A DNA stretch of 64,000 bases, from NCBI RefSeq assembly GCF_004804275.1, contig NZ_STGI01000001.1, positions 558,001 through 622,000 on the forward strand, in the 5' to 3' direction. Positions 52,182-59,974 of this stretch are shown piece after piece (position 1 is the first letter of the stretch; the number at the start of each line of letters is the position of its first letter). The notes under the pieces are model-generated. The model was not told where the DNA came from. It did no database searches and worked only from the letters and a program-made list of their open reading frames with translations. The stretch is from Herbaspirillum sp. ST 5-3. GTDB lineage: Bacteria; Pseudomonadota; Gammaproteobacteria; Burkholderiales; Burkholderiaceae_D. The position numbers and the translations under genes are program-made.

Positions 52182-53156
52182 TCAAGCCTGGTCAGGCTGA
52201 TTCTCGTCGCCAACCGGCCCCTTGATGACCTTGTATCCGCTCAATTGTTCGGCGCGCTCGACGCCGCTCAGCATATCGCCCACGGTTTCGATACGGCCAA
52301 GGTCGATGCCCAGCGTCACCAGCGTCAGCGCGATTTCCGGCGCGACGCCGGAGATGATGACTTTCGATCCCATCAGGCGCGCCGCTTCCACGGTCTGGAC
52401 CAGATGGCTGGCCACGCGCGAGTCGACATAGGGCACGCCGGTGATATCGACCACCACGACTTTGGCGCGGTTGTCGCGTATGGCGCGCAGCAACTGCTCG
52501 GTCAACTGGCTGGCGCGGAAGGAATCGATCATGCCGACGATAGGCAGGATCAGGATGCCTTCGCGGAAGGGCAGCACCGGTGTCGATAATTCCTTGATCG
52601 CTTCCTGCTGCTGGCCGATCGTCCGTTCGCGGGAATCGATATAGGTGTCGATCGCCAGCCCCATGTCGAAGAAGGTCAGCTTCATCAGCGAAAAAAAGAT
52701 GTCGTGTGCCTTGGCCTGATCATCCTTGTATCGCTCGAAGATACGCATGCCGACGGCGCGCAGGTAGAAGCTGTACATGCCGAGATAGGACTTGATGGGC
52801 AGCGATATGCGCTCATGCACGGCACCGACTCTCAGTCGGTTTTCGACGTAATTTTCGTCGTAGTGGCCTTGGGTGAGACGAAGGAAGTATTGTTTTTGCG
52901 CATTCTTTACATGCGCCAAAACCTTGGGATCGGAAAAAAATGCGCGGGTGTCTTCGAAGTTCAGTATGTGGCGGTAGAAGTCCTCGATGACTTCTTCCGC
53001 GTATTCGGCGGCAAGGGTGTTGACCTCGCCAAGTCTGGCTTCATCTTCATTCCGGAATTCCAGAAATTCCTTGCGTTCCCGAATTTCCCTGTCGTCAATG
53101 TTGAGGCTCTTTAACAGAGCCACCCATTCCTTTCTGCGGCTTGCTGGCGCATCCAT
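52182..53156 (-). CDS. rsbR: RsbR-like stressosome sensor with globin domain
   Basis: 324 residues. The N-terminal globin-sensor fold (about 5-175) keeps the haem-type proximal His114 in RVGAVHERISLPIKSYLGMY, which classical Bacillus RsbR paralogues have lost. A linker helix DTYIDSRERTIGQQQEAIKEL leads to a STAS domain (about 205-305), with Thr in VVDITGVPYVDS and APEIALTLVTLGID at positions resembling the RsbR phosphosites. Likely senses O2, NO or CO. ATG at 53156 with GGAGG eight bases upstream. First gene of the operon. Confidence 0.88.
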   Translation of the reverse strand: MDAPASRRKEWVALLKSLNIDDREIRERKEFLEFRNEDEARLGEVNTLAAEYAEEVIEDFYRHILNFEDTRAFFSDPKVLAHVKNAQKQYFLRLTQGHYDENYVENRLRVGAVHERISLPIKSYLGMYSFYLRAVGMRIFERYKDDQAKAHDIFFSLMKLTFFDMGLAIDTYIDSRERTIGQQQEAIKELSTPVLPFREGILILPIVGMIDSFRASQLTEQLLRAIRDNRAKVVVVDITGVPYVDSRVASHLVQTVEAARLMGSKVIISGVAPEIALTLVTLGIDLGRIETVGDMLSGVERAEQLSGYKVIKGPVGDENQPDQA

Positions 53157-53377
53157 GGATCCGGCCTCCGTTTGTTGAAATATGCCTGCCGTTGGGCGTT
53201 GTCGCGCCACTCTCCCGGTTGCAACAAGCCATTTTTCAACGTCGACACCAGGGCGTCGGTCGATAGGGATGCAGGAGGGCGGTTCATCGGGCTCCCACAT
53301 TGACCCGGAGAGCGCTTTTTTGACATCGTTCCGCGTTGCATAGTTTCCGGTAGATTGAGACTTATCGTGTTGCGATT

Positions 53378-53396
53378 AAACATGAAACCGATGTTT
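53378..53396. promoter_or_regulatory. Dyad in the stressosome upstream region
   Basis: AAACAT (53378-53383) and ATGTTT (53391-53396) around a 7-base spacer, 220 bp upstream of the rsbR ATG and next to the MFS terminator. Possible operator, weak. Confidence 0.3.
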
Positions 53397-53412
53397 CCTT
53401 CAGAAAGAAAAA

Positions 53413-53436
53413 GGCGAACAACGGACGCTGTTCGCC
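53413..53436 (-). terminator. Rho-independent terminator of the MerR-MFS operon
   Basis: GGCGAACA / TGTTCGCC stem with an 8-base loop. On the minus strand it is followed by five U (53408-53412), 37 bp after the MFS stop. It insulates the stressosome operon downstream. Confidence 0.88.
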
Positions 53437-53472
53437 CGCTGTTTTCCTTTTCGGAGTAGGTATTTACTGCGG

Positions 53473-54786
53473 TCAGCGCTGGGTTTCGGCGCCAGAGCGG
53501 GCATCGGTGATCGAACGCATGCCGGAGGTGAGCAGGGCGATGCCGACGATGAGCACAAGCAAGGCGCCGCTGGCGGCAAACAATTGCACCAAGGACACGC
53601 TGCGCATCAGCCAGCCCGTGATTGCCGAAGACATCGGCGCGATGCCCATGAAGATGAACATGAACAGGCTCATGGTGCGGCCTAGCATGGCGGGTGCCGC
53701 GTGGCGCTGCAGCCAGGTGTAGATATTGACCTGCAGGAAGCCGCCAAGCGTGCCGATAACCAGCAGCAGCGCAATGCCCTGCCATGTTGCCTGAACCAGT
53801 CCCATGGGCATGAACAGGATGCCGATGATGCCGTCAATCAAAAGGATCGTGCTGCCGAAACTGCCAAAGCGCAGATGCGGCTTGATTCCCGTTACCGCCA
53901 TCCCGAGCAGCGTCCCTGCGCCATGCGCGCCGGCAAGCGCGCCGAAGGCCGCCGCACCGGCACCGATATGGTTGGCAAGAACGGGGACGGCGACCTGGAC
54001 CGGCCCGGTGATGAAGAATGCGACCGCCGCCCAGTACAGGAAGCAGGTACGCAGGCTGTCATCCTTCCAGCAATAGCGCAAACCTTCGCCTACGGCTTTT
54101 TTCACGGATTGTTGCGCGGCGGCATTCACGCCCTGCCGCCCGTGTACTTCCCGCATCGCGACTTTTGCCAAGGTCCATGCGGACACGGCAAAGCTGATGG
54201 CGTCGAACAGGAATGCCAGTCCCAGGCCGCGCGCATCTTTCACCACGCCGACATCGCTGCCATGGCTGAACAGCGCGATCAGCAAGCCCGCCAGCAGTGG
54301 CCCGGCGAACATCGACATCTGGCGTATGCCCATGAAGATGCCATTGGCTGCCTGCAACTGCTCGCGCGCCACCACATGCGGCATGATCGAGGTGCCGGCC
54401 GGAATGCTGAACGCGGTCGAGAGCCCGATCGCCAGCGCAAAGGCATACACCATCCCGACATTCAGCACGCCGGTAAATACAGATACGGCCAGCGCTGCAA
54501 GCAACAGCGTGTTGATGTACTTGGTCAGCATCGCCACGCTCTTGGGCGAATGGCGATCGACCAGCGCGCCGCCGACGAGAATGAACAGCGCGCGCGGAAT
54601 GCTCATGACCGCCAGCACGGTTCCCAGCACCAGCGGGTCGCCGGTCATTTTCAGGACCAGCCAGGGCAAGGCGATCAGGGTGAACTGGTCACCCAGCATG
54701 GAAATGATCGCGCCGGCCGCCAGCCAGCGAAAGTTGCGATCCTGGAAAAGCTTCTTGTCTTGTTCGTTGCTTGCGGGTTTATCCAT
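53473..54786 (-). CDS. MFS transporter, drug-efflux type
   Basis: 437 residues, 12 TM helices, MFS_3 (enterobactin-exporter/macrolide-efflux) branch: FRWLAAGAIISMLGDQFTLI at TM1, then GTVLAVMSIPRALFILVGGA with LVDRHSPKS as the loop 2-3 motif, and FSIPAGTSIMPHVVAREQLQ. It probably expels a toxic compound. The ATG at 54786 has SD AGGA and lies inside the end of the merR-type gene (8-bp overlap), so regulator and pump are coupled. Confidence 0.87.
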   Translation of the reverse strand: MDKPASNEQDKKLFQDRNFRWLAAGAIISMLGDQFTLIALPWLVLKMTGDPLVLGTVLAVMSIPRALFILVGGALVDRHSPKSVAMLTKYINTLLLAALAVSVFTGVLNVGMVYAFALAIGLSTAFSIPAGTSIMPHVVAREQLQAANGIFMGIRQMSMFAGPLLAGLLIALFSHGSDVGVVKDARGLGLAFLFDAISFAVSAWTLAKVAMREVHGRQGVNAAAQQSVKKAVGEGLRYCWKDDSLRTCFLYWAAVAFFITGPVQVAVPVLANHIGAGAAAFGALAGAHGAGTLLGMAVTGIKPHLRFGSFGSTILLIDGIIGILFMPMGLVQATWQGIALLLVIGTLGGFLQVNIYTWLQRHAAPAMLGRTMSLFMFIFMGIAPMSSAITGWLMRSVSLVQLFAASGALLVLIVGIALLTSGMRSITDARSGAETQR

Positions 54787-55840
54787 TGGAGGTTCCTGTT
54801 CTTCGTTGTTGTTGCGCGACCAGATGTCCGATGCCCTCTTCCAGGAAGGCAATCATCTCTTTGCCGACCCCGGTGCCGATCAGCAGATGCGGCTCTCTCT
54901 CGTGGGCGAGCCGGATCTTTTCATGGACTGCGGGATCATCGCCCCATACCGCGCAGCTTACCGCGAGCCACTCGGCGCACAAGCGCTGGCCGGCCGGGCC
55001 GCGAGGATCAATGCCCTGATCAAGCATGTCGCGCAGCTCGGCAGAGAGTTCAAGCCAGCGCGGTCGGCATTTTGCAAACTGTTCCAGCGACGGCTGCACC
55101 GGGATATCACCCAGGTACTTGCGATAAATGCTCATGCGATACGTCATCGATGCGGTCGCCATGTAGTCGATCATCGTGCCATCGACCCCGCTCAGCGCCT
55201 GCACCGCCGATTCATTGCGATGCATCGCATCGAGCTTCCTGATCAGGCGCGGATCTCCACCCATGCGTTCATGCACCAGTGCCATCCACGGCAGCGACAA
55301 GGCTTGCACTTCCGCGCTGTCGGGAGGGACATTGCGATCCATCAGGCTGCGGATCTTCACGATCAGCGCCTTCGACTGCGAGGTGACTTCCTTGTTGGCG
55401 GCGTCGCGCAGAACACGCAAGGTCGCGAGCTCGTCCCTGGTGAAGTACTTGTCGTACATCGACATCATTTCCAGCGTCACCAGCCAGTCCGACAGGTCGG
55501 GCTCGACATTGCCGGCCACGTGTTTCAGCAATCCCTGCAGCCGGTCGCGCAAGGCGATGGTGCGGCGTGCCTGCAAATCGAGCAGCGCGATCTGCTGTTC
55601 GATCACGGTCTGCAAGTCGGTGCTGTCGCCTTCCAGCAGCGAGGCGATGTCGGCGAGCGACAGGTCGAGCCGGCGCAAGGCCTGGATGCGATGCAGGCGT
55701 TCAATGTCCTGCCGGTCGTACAAGCGGTAACCGGAATCGGAACGCCCCGACGGACACAGCAGCTTGATGGCATCGTAATGATGCAGCGTGCGCACCGTCA
55801 GCCCGGTGCGTTTGGCCAGCTCGCCAATTTTCAGCAGCAT
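54779..55840 (-). CDS. MerR-family regulator with long ligand-binding domain
   Basis: 353 residues. N-terminal winged HTH (1-70): LLKIGELAKRTGLTVRTLHH, YDAIKLLCPSGRSDSGYRLY. Long coiled helix to about 115, then two helical blocks of about 100 residues, with WLVTLEMMSMYDKYFTRDEL resembling the TipAS/drug-binding class. The duplication-like layout suggests two such domains. SD AAGGAG before the ATG. It is expected to activate its own operon through the 19-bp-spacer promoter just upstream, inducing the MFS pump. Confidence 0.87.
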   Translation of the reverse strand: MLLKIGELAKRTGLTVRTLHHYDAIKLLCPSGRSDSGYRLYDRQDIERLHRIQALRRLDLSLADIASLLEGDSTDLQTVIEQQIALLDLQARRTIALRDRLQGLLKHVAGNVEPDLSDWLVTLEMMSMYDKYFTRDELATLRVLRDAANKEVTSQSKALIVKIRSLMDRNVPPDSAEVQALSLPWMALVHERMGGDPRLIRKLDAMHRNESAVQALSGVDGTMIDYMATASMTYRMSIYRKYLGDIPVQPSLEQFAKCRPRWLELSAELRDMLDQGIDPRGPAGQRLCAEWLAVSCAVWGDDPAVHEKIRLAHEREPHLLIGTGVGKEMIAFLEEGIGHLVAQQQRRTGTSNG

Positions 55841-55864
55841 GGGTTCTCTCCTTGATGACAACAA

Positions 55865-55895
55865 AAGATAAAGCCTCACGCCACGTGAGAGTCAA
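55865..55895 (-). promoter_or_regulatory. MerR-type promoter with 19-bp spacer and internal dyad
   Basis: On the minus strand -35 TTGACT (55895-55890) and -10 TATCTT (55870-55865) are 19 bp apart, the over-long spacing MerR proteins correct. CTCACG-TGG-CGTGAG, a perfect dyad (55875-55889), fills the spacer. It lies 25 bp upstream of the regulator start. Confidence 0.78.
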
Positions 55896-56081
55896 GCGCC
55901 TTTGCCGTGTCGCGCCAGTATAGCGACGCCGGCAAGCGGGCGCGCAATGAGGCGAACTTGTAACAGTCTGTGCGCCGTTTGCCGCGCCGTTGAGTGTTAT
56001 CAAAGGAGGCGTGTTTCCTGTCAGCGATGATGGCTCAAAGCACAAGAAATCAGGGAGCTTTTCTTTTTCTTGAGGTGGTCT

Positions 56082-57326
56082 GTGTTGCATGCAAATCTAC
56101 GAAGCCGAATCAGCGCAGTTCTTGTTTCTGTTTTTCTTGCCGCCTGTGGCGGCGGCGGTAGCGGAGCCGATACCGCACAATCCGGAGCCAGCCAAACAAC
56201 ATCACAGCAGCAAAGCAGCGCCCCCGCGCCATTGGCGCCCTCTTCCAGCAACAGCGCGCCCGCTCCCGTCGTCGGCGGCGTTTCCGAAACCAAGCCGACT
56301 GCAGGTAGTACCGCAAACGAACCCGCCGCTGGCAGCAACACCAACACTACTTCCACAAGCCAGGCCGATGCGACCAAAGCACGCTTCAACCAGCCGGTCG
56401 GCATCGCGAGCGACAGCAACGGCAACCTGTATGTCGCCGATTCCGGCAATTACACCATTCGCAAGATCGCATCTTCAGGCGTGGTCACGACGCTGGCCGG
56501 TTCGCCCGGCATCAGCGGCGATGCGGACGGCACGGGACCTGCAGCGCGCTTCGGCAATTTGAAGGGGCTTGCAGTCGATGCGGCCGGCAATGTCTACGTG
56601 GTCGACAGCAACGCGATCCGCAAGATCGCACCGAGCGGCGCGGTAAGCACCGTGGCAGGCATGCCCGCCGCAAGCGGTGACGCTGACGGCAGCGGTGCCG
56701 CGGCGCGCTTCAACCAGCCATGGGGAATCGCCTCGGATGCGGCCGGCAATCTGTACGTGGCCGATGGCGGGAACTATCTGATTCGCAAGATCACGCCCGC
56801 CGGCGTGGTGACGACGTATGCCGGTACGCGCGGCATGCGTGGAACCGCCAACGGCATGCGCGACGCCGCGACCTTCCTCGGTCCGCAAGGCATCGCGATC
56901 GACCCGGCCGGCAGCCTGTATGTCACCGATTGGTACGGCCCGCCCGCACCGAACATCCCGGAAGGCAGCACCTTCATCCGCAAGATCGCGGCAAGCGGCC
57001 AGGTCAGCACCATGGCCGGCAACTTCAACGGCGAAACCGGGCCGGCATTGTTCCTCGACACCTTCGCCATTACCGCGGATGCCTCCGGCAACGTCTACCT
57101 CGCCGCCGGGCGCAGCGTGCGCAAGGTGAGTTCTTCCGGCGCGACCAGCACCATCGCAGGCCCGACAGACCAGTTCGATTCGCTGTACGGCATCACGATC
57201 GACGGTGCGGGGAATCTGTTTGTCTCCGACACCTCGGCGAATGCGATCGACAAGGTGACGCAGGATGGCAGCATCACACTGGTAGCCGGAAAGCGAGGCG
57301 AGGCCGGCAGTACCGACGCGCCGTAG
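56082..57326 (+). CDS. NHL-repeat lipoprotein
   Basis: 414 residues. Lipobox FLAAC, then a low-complexity Ser/Ala/Pro/Thr spacer to about residue 95, then a beta-propeller of NHL repeats. Each blade reads like NQPWGIASDAAGNLYVADGG with IRKITPAGVVTTYAGT; about five or six blades. Probably an outer-membrane-anchored binding protein, with no catalytic motif. Start is uncertain: GTG at 56082 has GAGG upstream, while a TTG at 56070 would add four residues. Confidence 0.82.
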   Translation: MLHANLRSRISAVLVSVFLAACGGGGSGADTAQSGASQTTSQQQSSAPAPLAPSSSNSAPAPVVGGVSETKPTAGSTANEPAAGSNTNTTSTSQADATKARFNQPVGIASDSNGNLYVADSGNYTIRKIASSGVVTTLAGSPGISGDADGTGPAARFGNLKGLAVDAAGNVYVVDSNAIRKIAPSGAVSTVAGMPAASGDADGSGAAARFNQPWGIASDAAGNLYVADGGNYLIRKITPAGVVTTYAGTRGMRGTANGMRDAATFLGPQGIAIDPAGSLYVTDWYGPPAPNIPEGSTFIRKIAASGQVSTMAGNFNGETGPALFLDTFAITADASGNVYLAAGRSVRKVSSSGATSTIAGPTDQFDSLYGITIDGAGNLFVSDTSANAIDKVTQDGSITLVAGKRGEAGSTDAP

Positions 57327-57370
57327 CCCAGGTATCGGGCGCGCTGCCCAATACCAATGCACGAAAAAAA

Positions 57371-57391
57371 GGCCGGCTATAAAAGCCGGCC
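57371..57391. terminator. Bidirectional terminator
   Basis: GGCCGGCT / AGCCGGCC stem, 5-base loop, preceded on the plus strand by seven A (57364-57370), which read as seven U on the minus strand. It ends the 92-residue gene and probably the NHL gene too. Confidence 0.85.
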
Positions 57392-57421
57392 GTAAAGTAA
57401 TGCACCAAGGATGGTGGGGAA

Positions 57422-57700
57422 CTACTCGTATTTTCCGTGTGCAAGCAGGTTCATCAGCTTGTCGACTTCGCTGCGCTCCTGCGTCTGAAAACTGTTAAGG
57501 AATTTCTGATACGCCTGCGGATCGGATTTGCTGCGCTCTGCGAACTCGTCGATGGACATCGGTTGCGGAGCGCGTCGGGTGGCGACCGTGTCCGGCTTCT
57601 GGGCGGCGCTGGCAAGTCCGATGGCATGCAGGACGTCAGGGCTGCGCCAGGCAAGCCCGCAAATCGCCACAAGCAACATGAAGAGCAGCTTCTTCACCAT
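57422..57700 (-). CDS. Small secreted or membrane-anchored protein, unknown
   Basis: 92 residues. N-terminal hydrophobic segment MVKKLLFMLLVAICGLAW, then a soluble helical part SIDEFAERSKSDPQAYQKFL and NSFQTQERSEVDKLMNLLAHGK. No family recognised. SD GGGGGGT. The 3' hairpin is 30 bp past the stop. Confidence 0.6.
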   Translation of the reverse strand: MVKKLLFMLLVAICGLAWRSPDVLHAIGLASAAQKPDTVATRRAPQPMSIDEFAERSKSDPQAYQKFLNSFQTQERSEVDKLMNLLAHGKYE

Positions 57701-57852
57701 ACCCCCCGAAACCGGCATAAAAACAGGTTCAAAAGTTACCACACGCTCGCCTTGCGATACATACCATGAACATGTGAATCCCGACATCGCGCAAGCAATT
57801 GCGCGAGGCGTTACACTTCCCTGCGCATGAACAACAGCTGTCAAGGAAGAAC

Positions 57853-58833
57853 ATGAAGATTGCGATCTATGGCGCAGGCGCTATCGGCGGCCTGATCGGT
57901 GCACGACTGGCAGTTGCCGGCTGCGAGGTGAGCGCCGTCGCGCGCGGCGAAACGCTTGCCGCACTTAATGCCCATGGCATGCGTATCCAGGCACAGGGCA
58001 CCGTCACCAGCGTGCCGCTGCGCGCGCATGCCGATCCTGCGGCGCTCGGCGTGCAGGATGTGGTCGTCATCGCGGTCAAGGCGACCGCGATGCAGGAAGT
58101 GGCGGCGCGCATCGCGCCACTGCTGGGACCGGATACGCTTGTCGTCACCGCGATGAACGGTGTTCCCTGGTGGTTCTTTGCCGGAGACGAGCTTCCCTAT
58201 GCCGGCACGCGCTTGCAATCGCTCGATCCGGACGGCGCATTGCTGCGCGCCATCCCTTTCCGGCAAGTCATCGGCTGCGTGGTGCACCTGTCGAGCTCCT
58301 GCCCGCAACCGGGACTGGTTCGGCTGGGCTTCGGCAATCGCCTGATTCTCGGCGAACCGGCGGGCGGCCGCTCGACGCGTGTCGATGCGCTGGCCGCGCT
58401 GCTGCAGCGCGCCGGTTTCGAGGCGGAAGCGAGCGCCGATATCCGCACCGATATCTGGTACAAGCTGTGGGGCAACATGACGATGAATCCGGTCTCGGCG
58501 CTGACCGGCGCGACCTGCGACAGGATTCTCGACGATCCGCTGATCCACGATTTCTGCCTGTCGGCGATGGCGGAGGCGGCACAGATCGGCGCGAAGATAG
58601 GTTGTCCGATCAGCCAGAGCGGCGCGGATCGCATGGAGGTCACGCGCAAGCTCGGCGCATTCAAGACCTCGATGCTGCAGGACGCGGAAGCGGGCAAGGC
58701 GCTGGAAATCGACGCGCTGATCACCGTCGTGCACGAGATCGGCAAGCTGGTCGGCATCCCGACGCCGTCAGTCGATGCATTGCTCGGCCTGGTGCGCCTG
58801 TACGGCAAGGTACGCGGCTTGTATCCGGCCTAG
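57853..58833 (+). CDS. 2-dehydropantoate 2-reductase-family protein (PanE/ApbA-like)
   Basis: 326 residues. NAD(P) motif MKIAIYGAGAIGGLIGARLA (GxGxxG), AVKATAMQEV (catalytic-type Lys), NGVPWWFF, then the helical C-domain with YKLWGNMTMNPVSALTGATC (conserved Lys and Asn). PanE reduces ketopantoate in pantothenate synthesis; this subgroup (with GVPWWFF) is often a paralogue whose substrate is unknown. SD AAGGAAG. It converges on a lipoprotein gene 4 bp away. Confidence 0.83.
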   Translation: MKIAIYGAGAIGGLIGARLAVAGCEVSAVARGETLAALNAHGMRIQAQGTVTSVPLRAHADPAALGVQDVVVIAVKATAMQEVAARIAPLLGPDTLVVTAMNGVPWWFFAGDELPYAGTRLQSLDPDGALLRAIPFRQVIGCVVHLSSSCPQPGLVRLGFGNRLILGEPAGGRSTRVDALAALLQRAGFEAEASADIRTDIWYKLWGNMTMNPVSALTGATCDRILDDPLIHDFCLSAMAEAAQIGAKIGCPISQSGADRMEVTRKLGAFKTSMLQDAEAGKALEIDALITVVHEIGKLVGIPTPSVDALLGLVRLYGKVRGLYPA

Positions 58834-58837
58834 ACAT

Positions 58838-59221
58838 TCAAAAGCACTGTATCCAGTTCCCGTTGCTCTGACATGGGCGGCCGTTCTTGTCGAGGAAGGT
58901 GCCGCCGGTCCCGCCTTCGTAGCGGCGGCCGTCGCTCCAGCATCCGCCCGGGTCACAGGTGATCACGGGGACGGGTGCGCCTGGCGCGACCGGTGCGTTG
59001 CCCGGCATGGCGGGCGGCGGGATGCGCGGCGTGGATACTTGCGGCAAGGGCACATGGGCCGGCATGCGGGTCAAGGGCGGCCGGGGTACTGTCGGTTCTG
59101 CCGGCCGATCAGGAAAGCTGGCCACATCGCGCGGCGTGTGAGGATGGATCTGCACCGAGGTGCATCCGGCAAGCAGGATCGCCAGTGCGGACAGAGCAGG
59201 ACGGACAGGACGAGCAGACAT
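58838..59221 (-). CDS. Proline-rich lipoprotein, unknown
   Basis: 127 residues. Lipobox LLAGC at Cys20, a proline-rich middle (PRPPLTRMPAHVPLPQVST and PRIPPPAMPGNAP) and a compact C-terminal part with four Cys (CDPGGCWSDGRRYEGGTGG, then CQSNGNWIQCF). No family name known to me; the Cys-rich end probably forms two disulfides in the periplasm. Confidence 0.65.
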   Translation of the reverse strand: MSARPVRPALSALAILLAGCTSVQIHPHTPRDVASFPDRPAEPTVPRPPLTRMPAHVPLPQVSTPRIPPPAMPGNAPVAPGAPVPVITCDPGGCWSDGRRYEGGTGGTFLDKNGRPCQSNGNWIQCF

Positions 59222-59274
59222 GCTTGACGACCATTCGCGGAATCGTTTCCGTGTAGACCACTCCCGTTGGCGAT

Positions 59275-59901
59275 CTATCCGTGACCGCGCAACTCGCGCT
59301 CCAGAAAATCCGGCACCTTGGCAGCGCTCAGCGCGCCCACCTTCGCCAGCAGGCGTGTGTCGATGCTCGCTACCCCGTAGGTGCGGCGCAGATGTTCGCC
59401 GATGTGGAGCAGCACATTCGCGCTCACCTCGGCGTCTGCCTCCGCGCGGTGGGCCGTGCCCTTGAAGCGGATGCCGAGCGAGGATGACAAGGTGCCGAGC
59501 TTGTAACTCGGCAAGCCGGGAAACACGCGCCGCGACAGTTTCAGCGAACAGATCAGGCTGCGGTGTTCCGGTTCCAGGCCGAGATCGCGGCTTTCTGCCC
59601 GCAGGAACTTCTCGTCGAAGCTTGCGTTATGTGCCGACAGCGCATCGGTGCCGATGAAGCGCAGCAGTTCCGGCATCACGCGCGACACGCAGGGCGCGGA
59701 ATCGACCATCTGCTGCGTGATTCCGGTGAGGCTGGTGATGAAGGACGGCACGCGCACATGGCAATTCACCAGCGAGACGAAACGGTCGACGATGCGCCCG
59801 CCTTCGATGCGCAAGGCAGCCACTTCCGTGATGCGTGCGCCAGCGGCCGGACTGAGGCCGGTCGTTTCGAAGTCGAGCATGATGATGGGGTCTTGATACA
59901 T
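59275..59901 (-). CDS. DnaQ-like 3'-5' exonuclease (DEDDh)
   Basis: 208 residues. ExoI MLDFETTGLSP (Asp10, Glu12), ExoII LSAHNASFDEKFL, ExoIII HRAEADAEVS, so the DEDDh set is complete. Similar to Pol III epsilon-type exonucleases, but lacks the C-terminal polymerase-binding region of true DnaQ, so a stand-alone nuclease for repair or RNA turnover is likely. Confidence 0.88.
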   Translation of the reverse strand: MYQDPIIMLDFETTGLSPAAGARITEVAALRIEGGRIVDRFVSLVNCHVRVPSFITSLTGITQQMVDSAPCVSRVMPELLRFIGTDALSAHNASFDEKFLRAESRDLGLEPEHRSLICSLKLSRRVFPGLPSYKLGTLSSSLGIRFKGTAHRAEADAEVSANVLLHIGEHLRRTYGVASIDTRLLAKVGALSAAKVPDFLERELRGHG

Positions 59902-59919
59902 AAACGGCTCTGCAATGAG

Positions 59920-59961
59920 GCAGGAAAGTTTTCGGTTGCCGTCGCCGAAAGCATTTCCTGC
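59920..59961 (-). terminator. Long interrupted hairpin after the secreted-protein gene
   Basis: Outer stem GCAGGAAA / TTTCCTGC (8 bp) and inner stem TTTCGG / CCGAAA (6 bp) with a small internal loop, 14 bp past the stop of the upstream gene. No strong U-run. Confidence 0.55.
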
Positions 59962-59974
59962 GTGAATACGATGA

